Origin: Planctomycetota bacterium
GTDB lineage: Bacteria > Planctomycetota > Phycisphaerae > UBA1845 > PWPN01
Assembly (NCBI GenBank): GCA_016209665.1
Contig: JACQVT010000431.1
Span: 1-5,848 of the forward strand
Direction of reading: 5' to 3'
Length of the DNA: 5,848 nt
The notes under the pieces are model-generated. The model saw nothing but the letters and a program-made list of their open reading frames with translations, made no database searches and had not been told where the DNA came from. The position numbers were made by a program, and so were the translations under genes. Positions 1-5,665 of the stretch are shown piece after piece (within the stretch, counting starts at the first letter, position 1; every line of letters starts with the position of its first letter).

Positions 1-1005
1 AAGCTCGTCGGCGGACCGCGGCTCCAGGAGATCGAGGTCAGCGGGTTTCGGGCGTACCCTCACCAGGAGCGGGACCGGATCGCGGATGAGATCGCGGGGG
101 CCGCGCTCGTACTGACGGCGGTGTTCGACCAGAACCTGGCGGACGTGGCGAAGACGCTGGCCGTCGCGGCGGGGACTTGCCGGCGGGCGCGGCGGACGGC
201 GCCGCTCAACTGTATCGCCTGCGAAAACATGATGGACAGTTCGTCCACCCTGGGCCTGCACACGCGGGGGTTGCTGGAGGGCGAGGACCTTGCGTACTGC
301 GAGCGAGTGTTCGGATTTCCCGACTGCATGATCAGCCGGGTGGTGCCGCGGCCCGAGCCGGACCCGCTGGTGATCCTGACGGAGGACTACAACGAATGGA
401 CCGCGCGGGCCGAGGCTTTCAAGGGCGAAAGACCGGCGGCCCTGACCGCGCTGGAGCTGGTGGACAACCAGACGGCGCGGCTCGAGCGCAAGCTGATGAT
501 CCACAACGGGGGCCACGCGATCTGCGGATACTTCGGATTTCACCGCGGTCATGAGTTCATCCACGAGGCGGTGGCGGACCGGGTGGTGGTCGAGCACGTG
601 ATGGGCGCGCTGGACGAGATCGGCGAGGTCGTTCGGCGGCGGCACGGGTTCTCGGCCGAGTCGATCGCGGAGTACAAGGCCGACCTGGCCCGCCGGGGGG
701 CGATCGCCGAGCTGCGCGACCAGGTGCTGCGAGTCGTTCGCGACCCCGCCCGCAAGTTGGGGCCGCGGGAGCGGCTGGTGGCACCCGCGATGCTGGCGGT
801 GGAGTACGGCCTGCCGCGCCGGTGGATCGTCAAGGGGATCGTGGCCGCGTTGAAATACCGGCACCCCGACGACCCGCAGTCGCTCCTCCTGGCAGACCAA
901 CTGCGCCGGGAGGGGCTGGCGGGTACGCTGAAGGCGATCTGCGGGATCGATCCGGACTCGCCCCTGGCCGGCGAGATCGCCGAGGAATGGCAGCGCTGGC
1001 GATGA
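1..1005 (+). CDS. mtlD: Mannitol-1-phosphate 5-dehydrogenase-type protein, 5' end missing
   Basis: The frame is open from the first base and ends at TGA 1003-1005, giving 334 visible codons; about 45-50 N-terminal residues with the Rossmann nucleotide-binding glycines lie outside the window (E. coli MtlD is about 382 residues). The family's NAD-domain end motif is seen as LNCIACENM. The C-terminal domain has the catalytic Lys-x4-Asn-x2-His signature of polyol-specific long-chain dehydrogenases: K164, N169 and H172 in visible-codon numbering, within KLMIHNGGHA. Further stretches resembling E. coli MtlD are the RKL...ERLVAPAM block, VEYGLPRR and DDPQS near the C-terminus. Family members interconvert mannitol 1-phosphate and fructose 6-phosphate with NAD(H) in the cytoplasm. 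Where E. coli MtlD reads TTAVGP, this protein reads LTAVFDQN, so it is divergent and its substrate could be another polyol or polyol phosphate. Family assignment is firm; exact substrate is not. Confidence 0.88.
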   Translation, partial: KLVGGPRLQEIEVSGFRAYPHQERDRIADEIAGAALVLTAVFDQNLADVAKTLAVAAGTCRRARRTAPLNCIACENMMDSSSTLGLHTRGLLEGEDLAYCERVFGFPDCMISRVVPRPEPDPLVILTEDYNEWTARAEAFKGERPAALTALELVDNQTARLERKLMIHNGGHAICGYFGFHRGHEFIHEAVADRVVVEHVMGALDEIGEVVRRRHGFSAESIAEYKADLARRGAIAELRDQVLRVVRDPARKLGPRERLVAPAMLAVEYGLPRRWIVKGIVAALKYRHPDDPQSLLLADQLRREGLAGTLKAICGIDPDSPLAGEIAEEWQRWR

Positions 1006-1083
1006 GCGTATCGTTCAATCGTACCCGAAACACCACGCGAGCCCGGCCACCTTGCCGATTACCCGCCGATCGCTTCTCCACCC

Positions 1084-1202
1084 CCGACCGATAAACTCAA
1101 GTCGCGATTCTCGGTCGGCGCCGATTAACCACCCAAGGTAAGTCCGGCACCTCATTACCCGATGAATCCACAGTGGCGCCGACCCCAGCGTCGACGCTGG
1201 GG
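1084..1202 (+). promoter_or_regulatory. Inverted-repeat-rich leader upstream of the caspase-like gene
   Basis: The 219-bp gap 1006-1224 contains no plausible gene. It holds three nested or overlapping inverted repeats: CCGACCGA (1084-1091) with TCGGTCGG (1111-1118); GGTCGGCGCC (1113-1122) with GGCGCCGACC (1175-1184); and a perfect 20-bp palindrome at 1183-1202 made of CCCCAGCGTC and its reverse complement, ending 22 nt before the ATG at 1225. The first two pairings share bases 1113-1118 and so exclude each other, while the second shares 1183-1184 with the palindrome. This could be an operator region or a folded mRNA leader; no riboswitch class was recognised and no clear -35/-10 pair was found. 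There is no U-tract that would mark a terminator for the upstream dehydrogenase gene. Confidence 0.3.
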
Positions 1203-1224
1203 GCAAGGATTCTGGGGGTAACAC

Positions 1225-2238
1225 ATGCGCTGTTCACGATGTCAGCTTGTGGTCGGCCTGTCGATCGGGGCCGTGCTCGCGGCCGCCGGGACGAGTGGGG
1301 CCGCGGACCTGCATTTCATCATCTTCGCGGAAACGCTTGATCCCACCATCGGCACGGTGGCCGACCTGAACAATGCCGGCGTCTGGGCCCGCACCATCGC
1401 GTCGAACACGGGGCTCAACCTCCGGTTGCAGACCTTGTCGGGGTCGAACCTGACGCCCGCCAACGCCCGGCGCATCCTGCAGAACCTCAATCCCGCCGGC
1501 GACGACGTGGTGTACTTCACCTACAGCGGCCACGGCTACAACGCCGGCAACAGCGAGTGGCCCACCTTCGCGTTTCTGACCTACACCGGCGATCCGTACG
1601 TGACGTTTGACGAGGTCGTCTCGACGCTGCAGCCCAAGCCGCAACGGCTGCTGATTGTGCTGGCCGACTGCTGCAACGCGCCCATCGGCGGGGCCGCCCG
1701 CCCGACGCCATCGACCGAACCGGCGGGCGATTCGGCCCTGACGATCGCGAACTTCCAGCGGTTGTTCCTCGGGTTCAGCGGGACGATCCGCGTCGCCTCG
1801 GCGTCCAAGGACCAACTCAGCCTCGGCGACAGCTCCCTCGGCGGGCTGTTCACCAACGTGTACATGGACACGTTTCTGGAGCTGGCCGGCACCGTGTCGT
1901 CCCTAACGTGGCATCGGATACTGAGCGACGCCGCCACCGAAGCGACGAACCTGGCCGCCTATTACATCTCGCTCGGCGGACTGGGCGACATCGAACCGCA
2001 GGAGGCCCACGTCGTGATCGAGGGCGAGCAGGTGGCGGCCGCCCTGCCGGCGTCCACCGCTTCGAGCAACACGTCCACCACGTCGGACACCCAAACTACA
2101 GCCCCAGCGCCGCCGATGTGCGGCCAGCCCGGCCTGCTCCCCCTGACGGCGGGTGCGTTGTGGCTCTCAGCCGGCCGGCTTCGGTTGGGCGGGCGGCGGG
2201 GTCGCTTCGCCGGGGCCGAGGCCCACTTGGGCCGGTGA
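1225..2238 (+). CDS. Exported caspase-like (peptidase C14 / metacaspase-fold) protein with C-terminal anchor-like tail
   Basis: A 337-residue protein. Residues 1-27 form a signal peptide: two early Arg, a hydrophobic core GLSIGAVLAAA, and a likely cut after SGAA. The rest begins with a beta-strand (LHFIIFAE) followed by a caspase p20-like region. The candidate catalytic His is H103 in YFTYSGHGYN and the candidate catalytic Cys is C150 in LLIVLADCCN, 47 residues later; this is the SGHG / D-x-C arrangement of metacaspase-type peptidases, with Asn-Ala where many metacaspases have His-Ser. Residues ~274-297 are a Ser/Thr/Pro/Ala-rich linker, followed by CG (299-300), a hydrophobic stretch (~303-316) and an Arg cluster (318-327), resembling Cys-Gly-type C-terminal sorting or anchoring tails. 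ATG 1225 is preceded by GGGGGT 6 nt upstream; AAGGA lies further away. Substrate unknown. The last 72 bp overlap the 3' end of the opposite-strand hydrolase gene. Confidence 0.8.
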   Translation: MRCSRCQLVVGLSIGAVLAAAGTSGAADLHFIIFAETLDPTIGTVADLNNAGVWARTIASNTGLNLRLQTLSGSNLTPANARRILQNLNPAGDDVVYFTYSGHGYNAGNSEWPTFAFLTYTGDPYVTFDEVVSTLQPKPQRLLIVLADCCNAPIGGAARPTPSTEPAGDSALTIANFQRLFLGFSGTIRVASASKDQLSLGDSSLGGLFTNVYMDTFLELAGTVSSLTWHRILSDAATEATNLAAYYISLGGLGDIEPQEAHVVIEGEQVAAALPASTASSNTSTTSDTQTTAPAPPMCGQPGLLPLTAGALWLSAGRLRLGGRRGRFAGAEAHLGR

Positions 2239-4257
2239 CGGGAGGCGCTCGCCGGCGGCGAGTCTCTTGCGGGCATCGGCGAGCTTGTTGGCGACGGCTT
2301 CGTACCGGGCGATCGCGGCTTCGTAGCGCTTCATGGGAACCTCGAGGGCGTAGGGGCGGTTCTCGCGCGACCACAGTTGCCGGTAGCGCTCGGCCAGGGT
2401 TCGGTGCGACTGCCCGTCCTGACGGATCAACCGCTCGGCCTCGACGACCCGCGGCATCGCCTCGGGACCCGGCTGCTCGTAGGCCGCCTGGTAGGTCTCG
2501 GCCGCCGCCAGGTCGTTGAGCATCCGCTGGCCGATCAGTTCCACCCGCTGAGCCTGAAAGATGAAACCGTCGAGGATTTCGCCGTTGATCGTGGCCTCCT
2601 GGCGGCAGGCGTACAGGTGCTCGAGGGCGGGCCTGGCGAGCCCGAGGAGTGCCTCGGCCTGACCCTTGGCCTCCTTGAACGCGGCCAGCGGCTGGGGGAA
2701 CTCCAACTCCCAGAACCGCGCACTCGGCAGCCGCCTCATGCCCGGCAGCTTGAACGCCCTGCTCAGCAGCTCGACCGCCCGGCCGAAGTGGTCCGTCTTT
2801 TCGCCGAACAGCACTGCCCCGATGCGGCGGTTGAACGCTTCGATCGGCGTCTGGGCGGCGTTCCACGAGCACTCGGCCCCCCAGGCGAAGCCGTGCCAAT
2901 TGGGGGCATTCAACGTCTCGCCGTCGTCGTCCCAGGCCGTGTTCAGCACGCCCATCGCGCGGTGCTTGAACCCATCGCGGACAAAGTTGCGGATATTGAC
3001 TGTGGCCTCCTCGAAATCGGGCAGCATCTGGTTCCAGTTGTTCACGCCCGGACAGACGAAGAAGGCATAGCCCGATCGAGCAAACGGCACGATCTGGTCC
3101 TCAAAGCTGTCCCGCGGACCATAACCCCACGTGAGCATGATCACGTCTTTCGGAATGCCCGCCAGATGGTCCGGGTGCTGGAGAATGATGTCGCCCCACA
3201 TCATCATCCGCTTGCCGTACTTGTTCTTGACGAGGTCGTAGACGCGCTGGATGTGACGCACATAGACGCCGCCCTCGCCGAGCTGGGCGACCAGATCCTT
3301 GGCCGGCCCCTTGCCCAGCCCCGCCGTCTCGTCGCAGCAGACGTTGAAGAACGGGAACGGCAGCAGGGGGATGACTTCGGAATACATGTCGTCGAGCAGG
3401 CGATAGGTGTCCTCGTTGGCCGGCGTGAGGAGGTAGTCCGTCTCGCGAAGGGCCTCGAACTCCTCGTGCTTGAGGATGTGGGTGAAGTGCCCGAACGACT
3501 GCTGGTTGCCCAACACGTCCACACCTTGTGTGGCCGCGAACTTGACGAGACTCCGCAGCTCCTCCGGCAGCAGCGACCCGTCGGGTGGGCCGATGACCGG
3601 GTGTTTTCGGAAGGCGAACTGGTGCTCCATGTAGTACGTGAACAGGTTGAGCTTGAAGCCCGCTCCGAGGATCACCTCTCGCTCCAGCTCGTCGAGCGTC
3701 GAACTCGGCCCGCGGGTCAGGTCGTCCTGAAACGCCCGCCAGCGGATCGAGGGCCAATCGCGGATCGTGACGCAGGGGATTCCGGACCCGGTGTTTCCCG
3801 CGCGATTGGCCCGGATGAGCTGGCACAAGGTGGCGGCGCCGTAGAGCAGGCCTCGATCGCCCCTGCCGCGGATGACGACGGAGTCCGGCCGCACGTGCAG
3901 GCCGTAGTCTTCGTCCTCGGCGTCGTCGCGAAACGTCAATGCATCCGCCGACTCGGCGGTCATTCCGGCGGCGACGAGTCTCAGCTCGGTCCGCCGCGCG
4001 CCTGCGTCCTGGACAGTGGGCAGATTAGCCCCGGCCCGCCGCAGCTCGGCCACGATATCCTCGACCGCCGCCGCGCTCGCGCCGGCCGCCACGTGCAGCG
4101 TCAGCGGCCGGTCCAGCCGGAACTGTCCCTCCTCGATCGTGACCACCTTCGGAAACGGCACCAGCCGCAGCGACTCAGCCTCGAGGGCAATTGCCTGACC
4201 GTCGAGCATCATCATCACCACGACCGACAATGCGCGTGCAGGTTGTCCAGTAGACAT
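2167..4257 (-). CDS. Glycoside hydrolase family 20 protein (beta-N-acetylhexosaminidase type), probably exported
   Basis: A 696-residue protein from ATG 4257. A TTG 18 bp upstream is also in frame, but the ATG places a signal-peptide-like segment at the N-terminus (R8, then ALSVVVMMML, possible cut after ALEA at residue 27). Residues ~28-160 match the GH20 N-terminal alpha/beta domain (LVPFPKVV..., GLLYGAATL). The TIM-barrel follows from IRDWPSIRWRAF (~165-175). The GH20 catalytic Asp-Glu pair is D309-E310 in FFNVCCDETAGLG; the Glu is the expected general acid. Other expected parts are MMMWGDI (~W354), LTWGYGP, NTAWDDDGE and WHGFAWGAECSW. Residues ~530-675 are helical and charged, ending in a Pro-rich tail. 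The usual HIGGDE motif reads NVCCDE here, so substrate preference may differ. Family role: releasing terminal N-acetylhexosamines from chitin, peptidoglycan or glycan fragments. It lies 39 bp downstream of the antitoxin-like gene on the same strand. AGAGAA 5 nt before ATG is a weak ribosome site. Confidence 0.86.
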   Translation of the reverse strand: MSTGQPARALSVVVMMMLDGQAIALEAESLRLVPFPKVVTIEEGQFRLDRPLTLHVAAGASAAAVEDIVAELRRAGANLPTVQDAGARRTELRLVAAGMTAESADALTFRDDAEDEDYGLHVRPDSVVIRGRGDRGLLYGAATLCQLIRANRAGNTGSGIPCVTIRDWPSIRWRAFQDDLTRGPSSTLDELEREVILGAGFKLNLFTYYMEHQFAFRKHPVIGPPDGSLLPEELRSLVKFAATQGVDVLGNQQSFGHFTHILKHEEFEALRETDYLLTPANEDTYRLLDDMYSEVIPLLPFPFFNVCCDETAGLGKGPAKDLVAQLGEGGVYVRHIQRVYDLVKNKYGKRMMMWGDIILQHPDHLAGIPKDVIMLTWGYGPRDSFEDQIVPFARSGYAFFVCPGVNNWNQMLPDFEEATVNIRNFVRDGFKHRAMGVLNTAWDDDGETLNAPNWHGFAWGAECSWNAAQTPIEAFNRRIGAVLFGEKTDHFGRAVELLSRAFKLPGMRRLPSARFWELEFPQPLAAFKEAKGQAEALLGLARPALEHLYACRQEATINGEILDGFIFQAQRVELIGQRMLNDLAAAETYQAAYEQPGPEAMPRVVEAERLIRQDGQSHRTLAERYRQLWSRENRPYALEVPMKRYEAAIARYEAVANKLADARKRLAAGERLPSPAQVGLGPGEATPPPAQPKPAG

Positions 4258-4296
4258 CGGTATTCTCTGTACCAAGCAGGGATATGAGGATCAGGT

Positions 4297-4521
4297 TCAG
4301 GTGCCGTTCGCGACGCCAGCCCTGACTGTCGGCCAATCCGATCCAGTCGCCGGATTCTGCCGGTAGGCTTCCAGGCGAATGTCCAGTTCTCGTCGCTGGG
4401 CATCGGTGACGGGAATCGCGTCGGGGGATGCCGCGACGCTATCCCATAGTTCCTCCGCGAGCAGGACTCGCTCCGCGGGACTCAGGGCCAACAGTTCCGC
4501 GATAGGCCACTTGGTGTCCAT
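4297..4521 (-). CDS. Addiction-module antitoxin-like protein (putative addiction module component family), no toxin partner
   Basis: A 74-residue acidic protein starting MDTKWPIAELLALSPAERV. It carries the signature of the 'putative addiction module component' family (PF09720/TIGR02574): ELLxLSPAERxxLAEELWDSV in the first 32 residues, then TDAQRRELDIRLEAYRQNP and a Trp (SDW) before a short tail. Full-length members are about 75 residues, so this gene looks intact. Relatives normally sit directly upstream of a RelE/ParE-type toxin, often with a 4-bp or similar overlap. Here the next 39 bp are non-coding and lead straight into the hydrolase gene, so no toxin follows, and only 63 bp separate it from the gene upstream. 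No Shine-Dalgarno sequence precedes the ATG, and a promoter-like pair ends 8 nt before it. The family match is strong by motif; biological role as a true antitoxin is inferred only. Confidence 0.8.
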   Translation of the reverse strand: MDTKWPIAELLALSPAERVLLAEELWDSVAASPDAIPVTDAQRRELDIRLEAYRQNPATGSDWPTVRAGVANGT

Positions 4522-4529
4522 GACTGCTG

Positions 4530-4558
4530 ATTCTACAACGTACCGTTCACCGCGACAA
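4530..4558 (-). promoter_or_regulatory. Candidate sigma70-type promoter for the antitoxin-like gene
   Basis: On the minus strand TTGTCG (4558-4553) and TAGAAT (4535-4530) are separated by exactly 17 nt, matching 4/6 and 5/6 of the sigma70 consensus. The -10 box ends 8 nt before the A of the ATG at 4521, so transcription would start at or within about two bases of the start codon. This would give a leaderless or nearly leaderless mRNA, consistent with the absence of a Shine-Dalgarno sequence. The hydrolase gene could be co-transcribed from here. Confidence 0.45.
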
Positions 4559-4584
4559 TGCCGCGACGCCGACCGCCCGCCGCG

Positions 4585-4860
4585 TCAGTCGAAGCTGTTC
4601 TTGGGCTCCTTGTTCTCGATGTACCGCTGGCGGGCGTCGGCGTACTCCTCGGGGGTCATGTCGATCCGCGGGCCCTGCCGGCCGGATTGGACCGCCTCGT
4701 GGATGCGCTTCAGAACCGGGATGCACCAGCCGCAGCCGGTGCCGGCGCCCAGGCAGTCGGACAACTGGCTGGCCTTCTGGAGCTTGTTGCGGAGGGCATA
4801 ATGGTACAGCTTCCGGAAGGACACGTGGTAGCAGTAGCAAATCTTGTCGTCGGGACCCAT
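4585..4860 (-). CDS. Bfd-like [2Fe-2S]-binding protein
   Basis: A 91-residue protein containing a BFD-like [2Fe-2S] domain (PF04324 type). Residues C8 and C10 in ICYCYHV and C43 and C46 in GAGTGCGWCIP are the four expected cluster ligands, in the family's C-x-C ... C-x2-C order; an additional C36 lies between them. The conserved turn AGTGCGxC is intact. The remaining ~40 residues (helix after VLKRI, then MTPEEYADARQRYIENK) form a charged C-terminal extension compared with E. coli Bfd (64 residues). ATG 4860 was chosen because the domain begins six residues later; an in-frame start at 4983 would add 41 residues of unlike, Arg/Pro/Gly-rich sequence. Bfd proteins donate electrons to bacterioferritin to release iron, and related domains serve nitrite reductases and other oxidoreductases. 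No bacterioferritin is in the window, so the partner is unknown. Confidence 0.87.
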   Translation of the reverse strand: MGPDDKICYCYHVSFRKLYHYALRNKLQKASQLSDCLGAGTGCGWCIPVLKRIHEAVQSGRQGPRIDMTPEEYADARQRYIENKEPKNSFD

Positions 4861-4863
4861 CAA

Positions 4864-4876
4864 CCCATTATATGGG
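4864..4876 (-). promoter_or_regulatory. Perfect -10 box inside a small palindrome before the Bfd-like gene
   Basis: The minus strand reads TATAAT at 4872-4867, a perfect -10 hexamer, with six bases between it and the ATG at 4860. The expected start of transcription would coincide with the start codon, and no Shine-Dalgarno sequence is present. The box is embedded in a 13-bp inverted repeat, CCCAT-TAT-ATGGG (4864-4876), that could bind a repressor. No recognisable -35 hexamer lies 16-18 nt upstream, which lowers confidence. Confidence 0.4.
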
Positions 4877-5022
4877 GGCAGGACAGGGTCGCGGTACGGT
4901 GGGTGTTTGCCAAACCGGCACCGAGAAAACCGCAGCCGACAGGGGTGGCCGCCCGCCATTGGAATCCAGCCCCCCGGCTTCAAGAAACGACGGCCCGGCT
5001 TCCGATATTTGCCAGATAGCCG

Positions 5023-5096
5023 TAGCGGAGGCCATCCGCTATGATGCCCCTGTCTTGACTGGTCAGAAGCGTCGGCTGCCGTGCGTCAGCCGGCGC
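5023..5096 (+). promoter_or_regulatory. Two hairpins in the leader of the PAS-like gene
   Basis: The 262-bp divergent gap 4861-5122 contains two inverted repeats near the plus-strand gene. The first is TAGCGGA (5023-5029) with TCCGCTA (5035-5041), a 7-bp stem with a 5-nt loop; TATGAT, a -10-like hexamer, starts at 5040. The second is a 10-bp stem, GCGTCGGCTG (5069-5078) with CAGCCGGCGC (5087-5096), with one G-U pair and an 8-nt loop. It lies 26 nt before the ATG and just upstream of the putative ribosome site GGAG (5108-5111). No U-tract follows, so a terminator is unlikely; a folded mRNA leader or protein-binding site is possible. I did not recognise a known riboswitch. Confidence 0.3.
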
Positions 5097-5122
5097 GAAA
5101 GACTAACGGAGTGGCGCTGACC

Positions 5123-5371
5123 ATGATTGCGTCGTTATCCAGCATGCCCCTGAAGGACCCGGTTCCCCTGCTCTCGGAAGATCGTCTCCGCTCGCTGGCC
5201 CAGACCTACAACCGCGTCGAATCGCCGGTGTGGATCCACACCCTCCAGGGGGAGTGTATTTACCTCAACGCCTCGGCCGAACGGATGCAAGCTGAATGTC
5301 GGCCGCTGGTGTTCGACATTCTGGATCATTGCGGCCGGACGATCGGCCGGCTGAAGACCATCCCCAACTGA
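5123..5371 (+). CDS. Small PAS-like domain protein
   Basis: An 82-residue protein from ATG 5123, with GGAG at 5108-5111 as a moderately distant ribosome site. In-frame GTG codons at 5081 and 5111 could extend it by 14 or 4 residues, and Met8 could shorten it. Residues 34-55 (SPVWIHTLQGECIYLNASAERM) resemble the first half of a PAS domain: strand, turn with D/Q-G, strand ending in N, then helix with the AER motif. Residues 64-80 (FDILDHCGRTIGRLKTI) resemble the closing beta-hairpin. The helical middle usually found between these halves appears to be missing, so the fold is compact. PAS domains sense small molecules, redox state or mediate dimerisation, usually fused to an output domain; none is present here. 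Divergently transcribed from the Bfd-like gene. The PAS assignment rests on pattern resemblance. Confidence 0.55.
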   Translation: MIASLSSMPLKDPVPLLSEDRLRSLAQTYNRVESPVWIHTLQGECIYLNASAERMQAECRPLVFDILDHCGRTIGRLKTIPN

Positions 5372-5665
5372 TCCGCAGACCGCCGTCGACTCATCTCCTG
5401 GCGACCCTCCGGGCGAATCAACATCACGGGCGACCCGGCGGGCGAGGTGCGCCTCGGGGTGCGGGGTTCGCGGCGCGCGGCGTCAATTGCATGGCTCCCG
5501 GGTTCGCGGTCTACGCTTCGTGGGGCCGATTGCTCCGACGCCACGGAGCACGCGCTTCTCCGCCGCGGCGGACTGGCAAGCTCTCCCACGTGGGCTCATT
5601 CCACCCTGGCTGGGCGCCGTGGCGACCGCGACGTCTCTCCCGAGGCTTTGAGGTTCTCGGGGAAG
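5372..5665. other. 294-bp stretch without a convincing gene
   Basis: Open frames run through this stretch on both strands, but their products are Arg/Pro/Gly/Ala-rich and low in complexity, no domain was recognised, and the plus-strand ones run on through the hairpin at 5666-5721. I see a small hairpin, CGAGG-TGCG-CCTCG (5443-5456), 71 nt after the PAS-like stop codon, without a U-tract, and a repeated 10-mer GGGTTCGCGG (5464 and 5500). It may be the decayed flank of a mobile element or simply intergenic DNA. Confidence 0.4.

Noticed and set aside
1234..1815. A 193-codon minus-strand frame opposite the caspase-like gene
   Set aside because: Low-complexity Gly/Arg/Val-rich product, no domain, fully inside a gene with clear motifs and a signal peptide.
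3101..3826. A 241-codon minus-strand frame overlapping the GH20 gene in another frame
   Set aside because: It is an out-of-frame reading of the GH20 codons with Arg/Pro/His-rich composition; no evidence for a frameshift, since the main frame is intact.
2377..4287. A 636-codon open frame on the plus strand antisense to the GH20 gene
   Set aside because: Its product is rich in Arg, Val, Leu and Asp with no recognised domain, and it mirrors the GH20 codons; long antisense frames are common opposite high-GC genes. The GH20 frame has clear catalytic motifs.
4861..4983. N-terminal extension of the Bfd-like protein from an upstream start at 4983
   Set aside because: The extra 41 residues look unlike the family, and the ATG at 4860 lies just before the domain and just after a consensus -10 box.
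5009..5045. Promoter TTGCCA ... TATGAT for the PAS-like gene
   Set aside because: The two boxes are 25 bp apart, too far for a sigma70 promoter; TATGAT alone is not enough evidence.
5443..5456. Intrinsic terminator for the PAS-like gene
   Set aside because: The stem is only 5 bp and is followed by GGGGTGCGGGG, not a U-tract.
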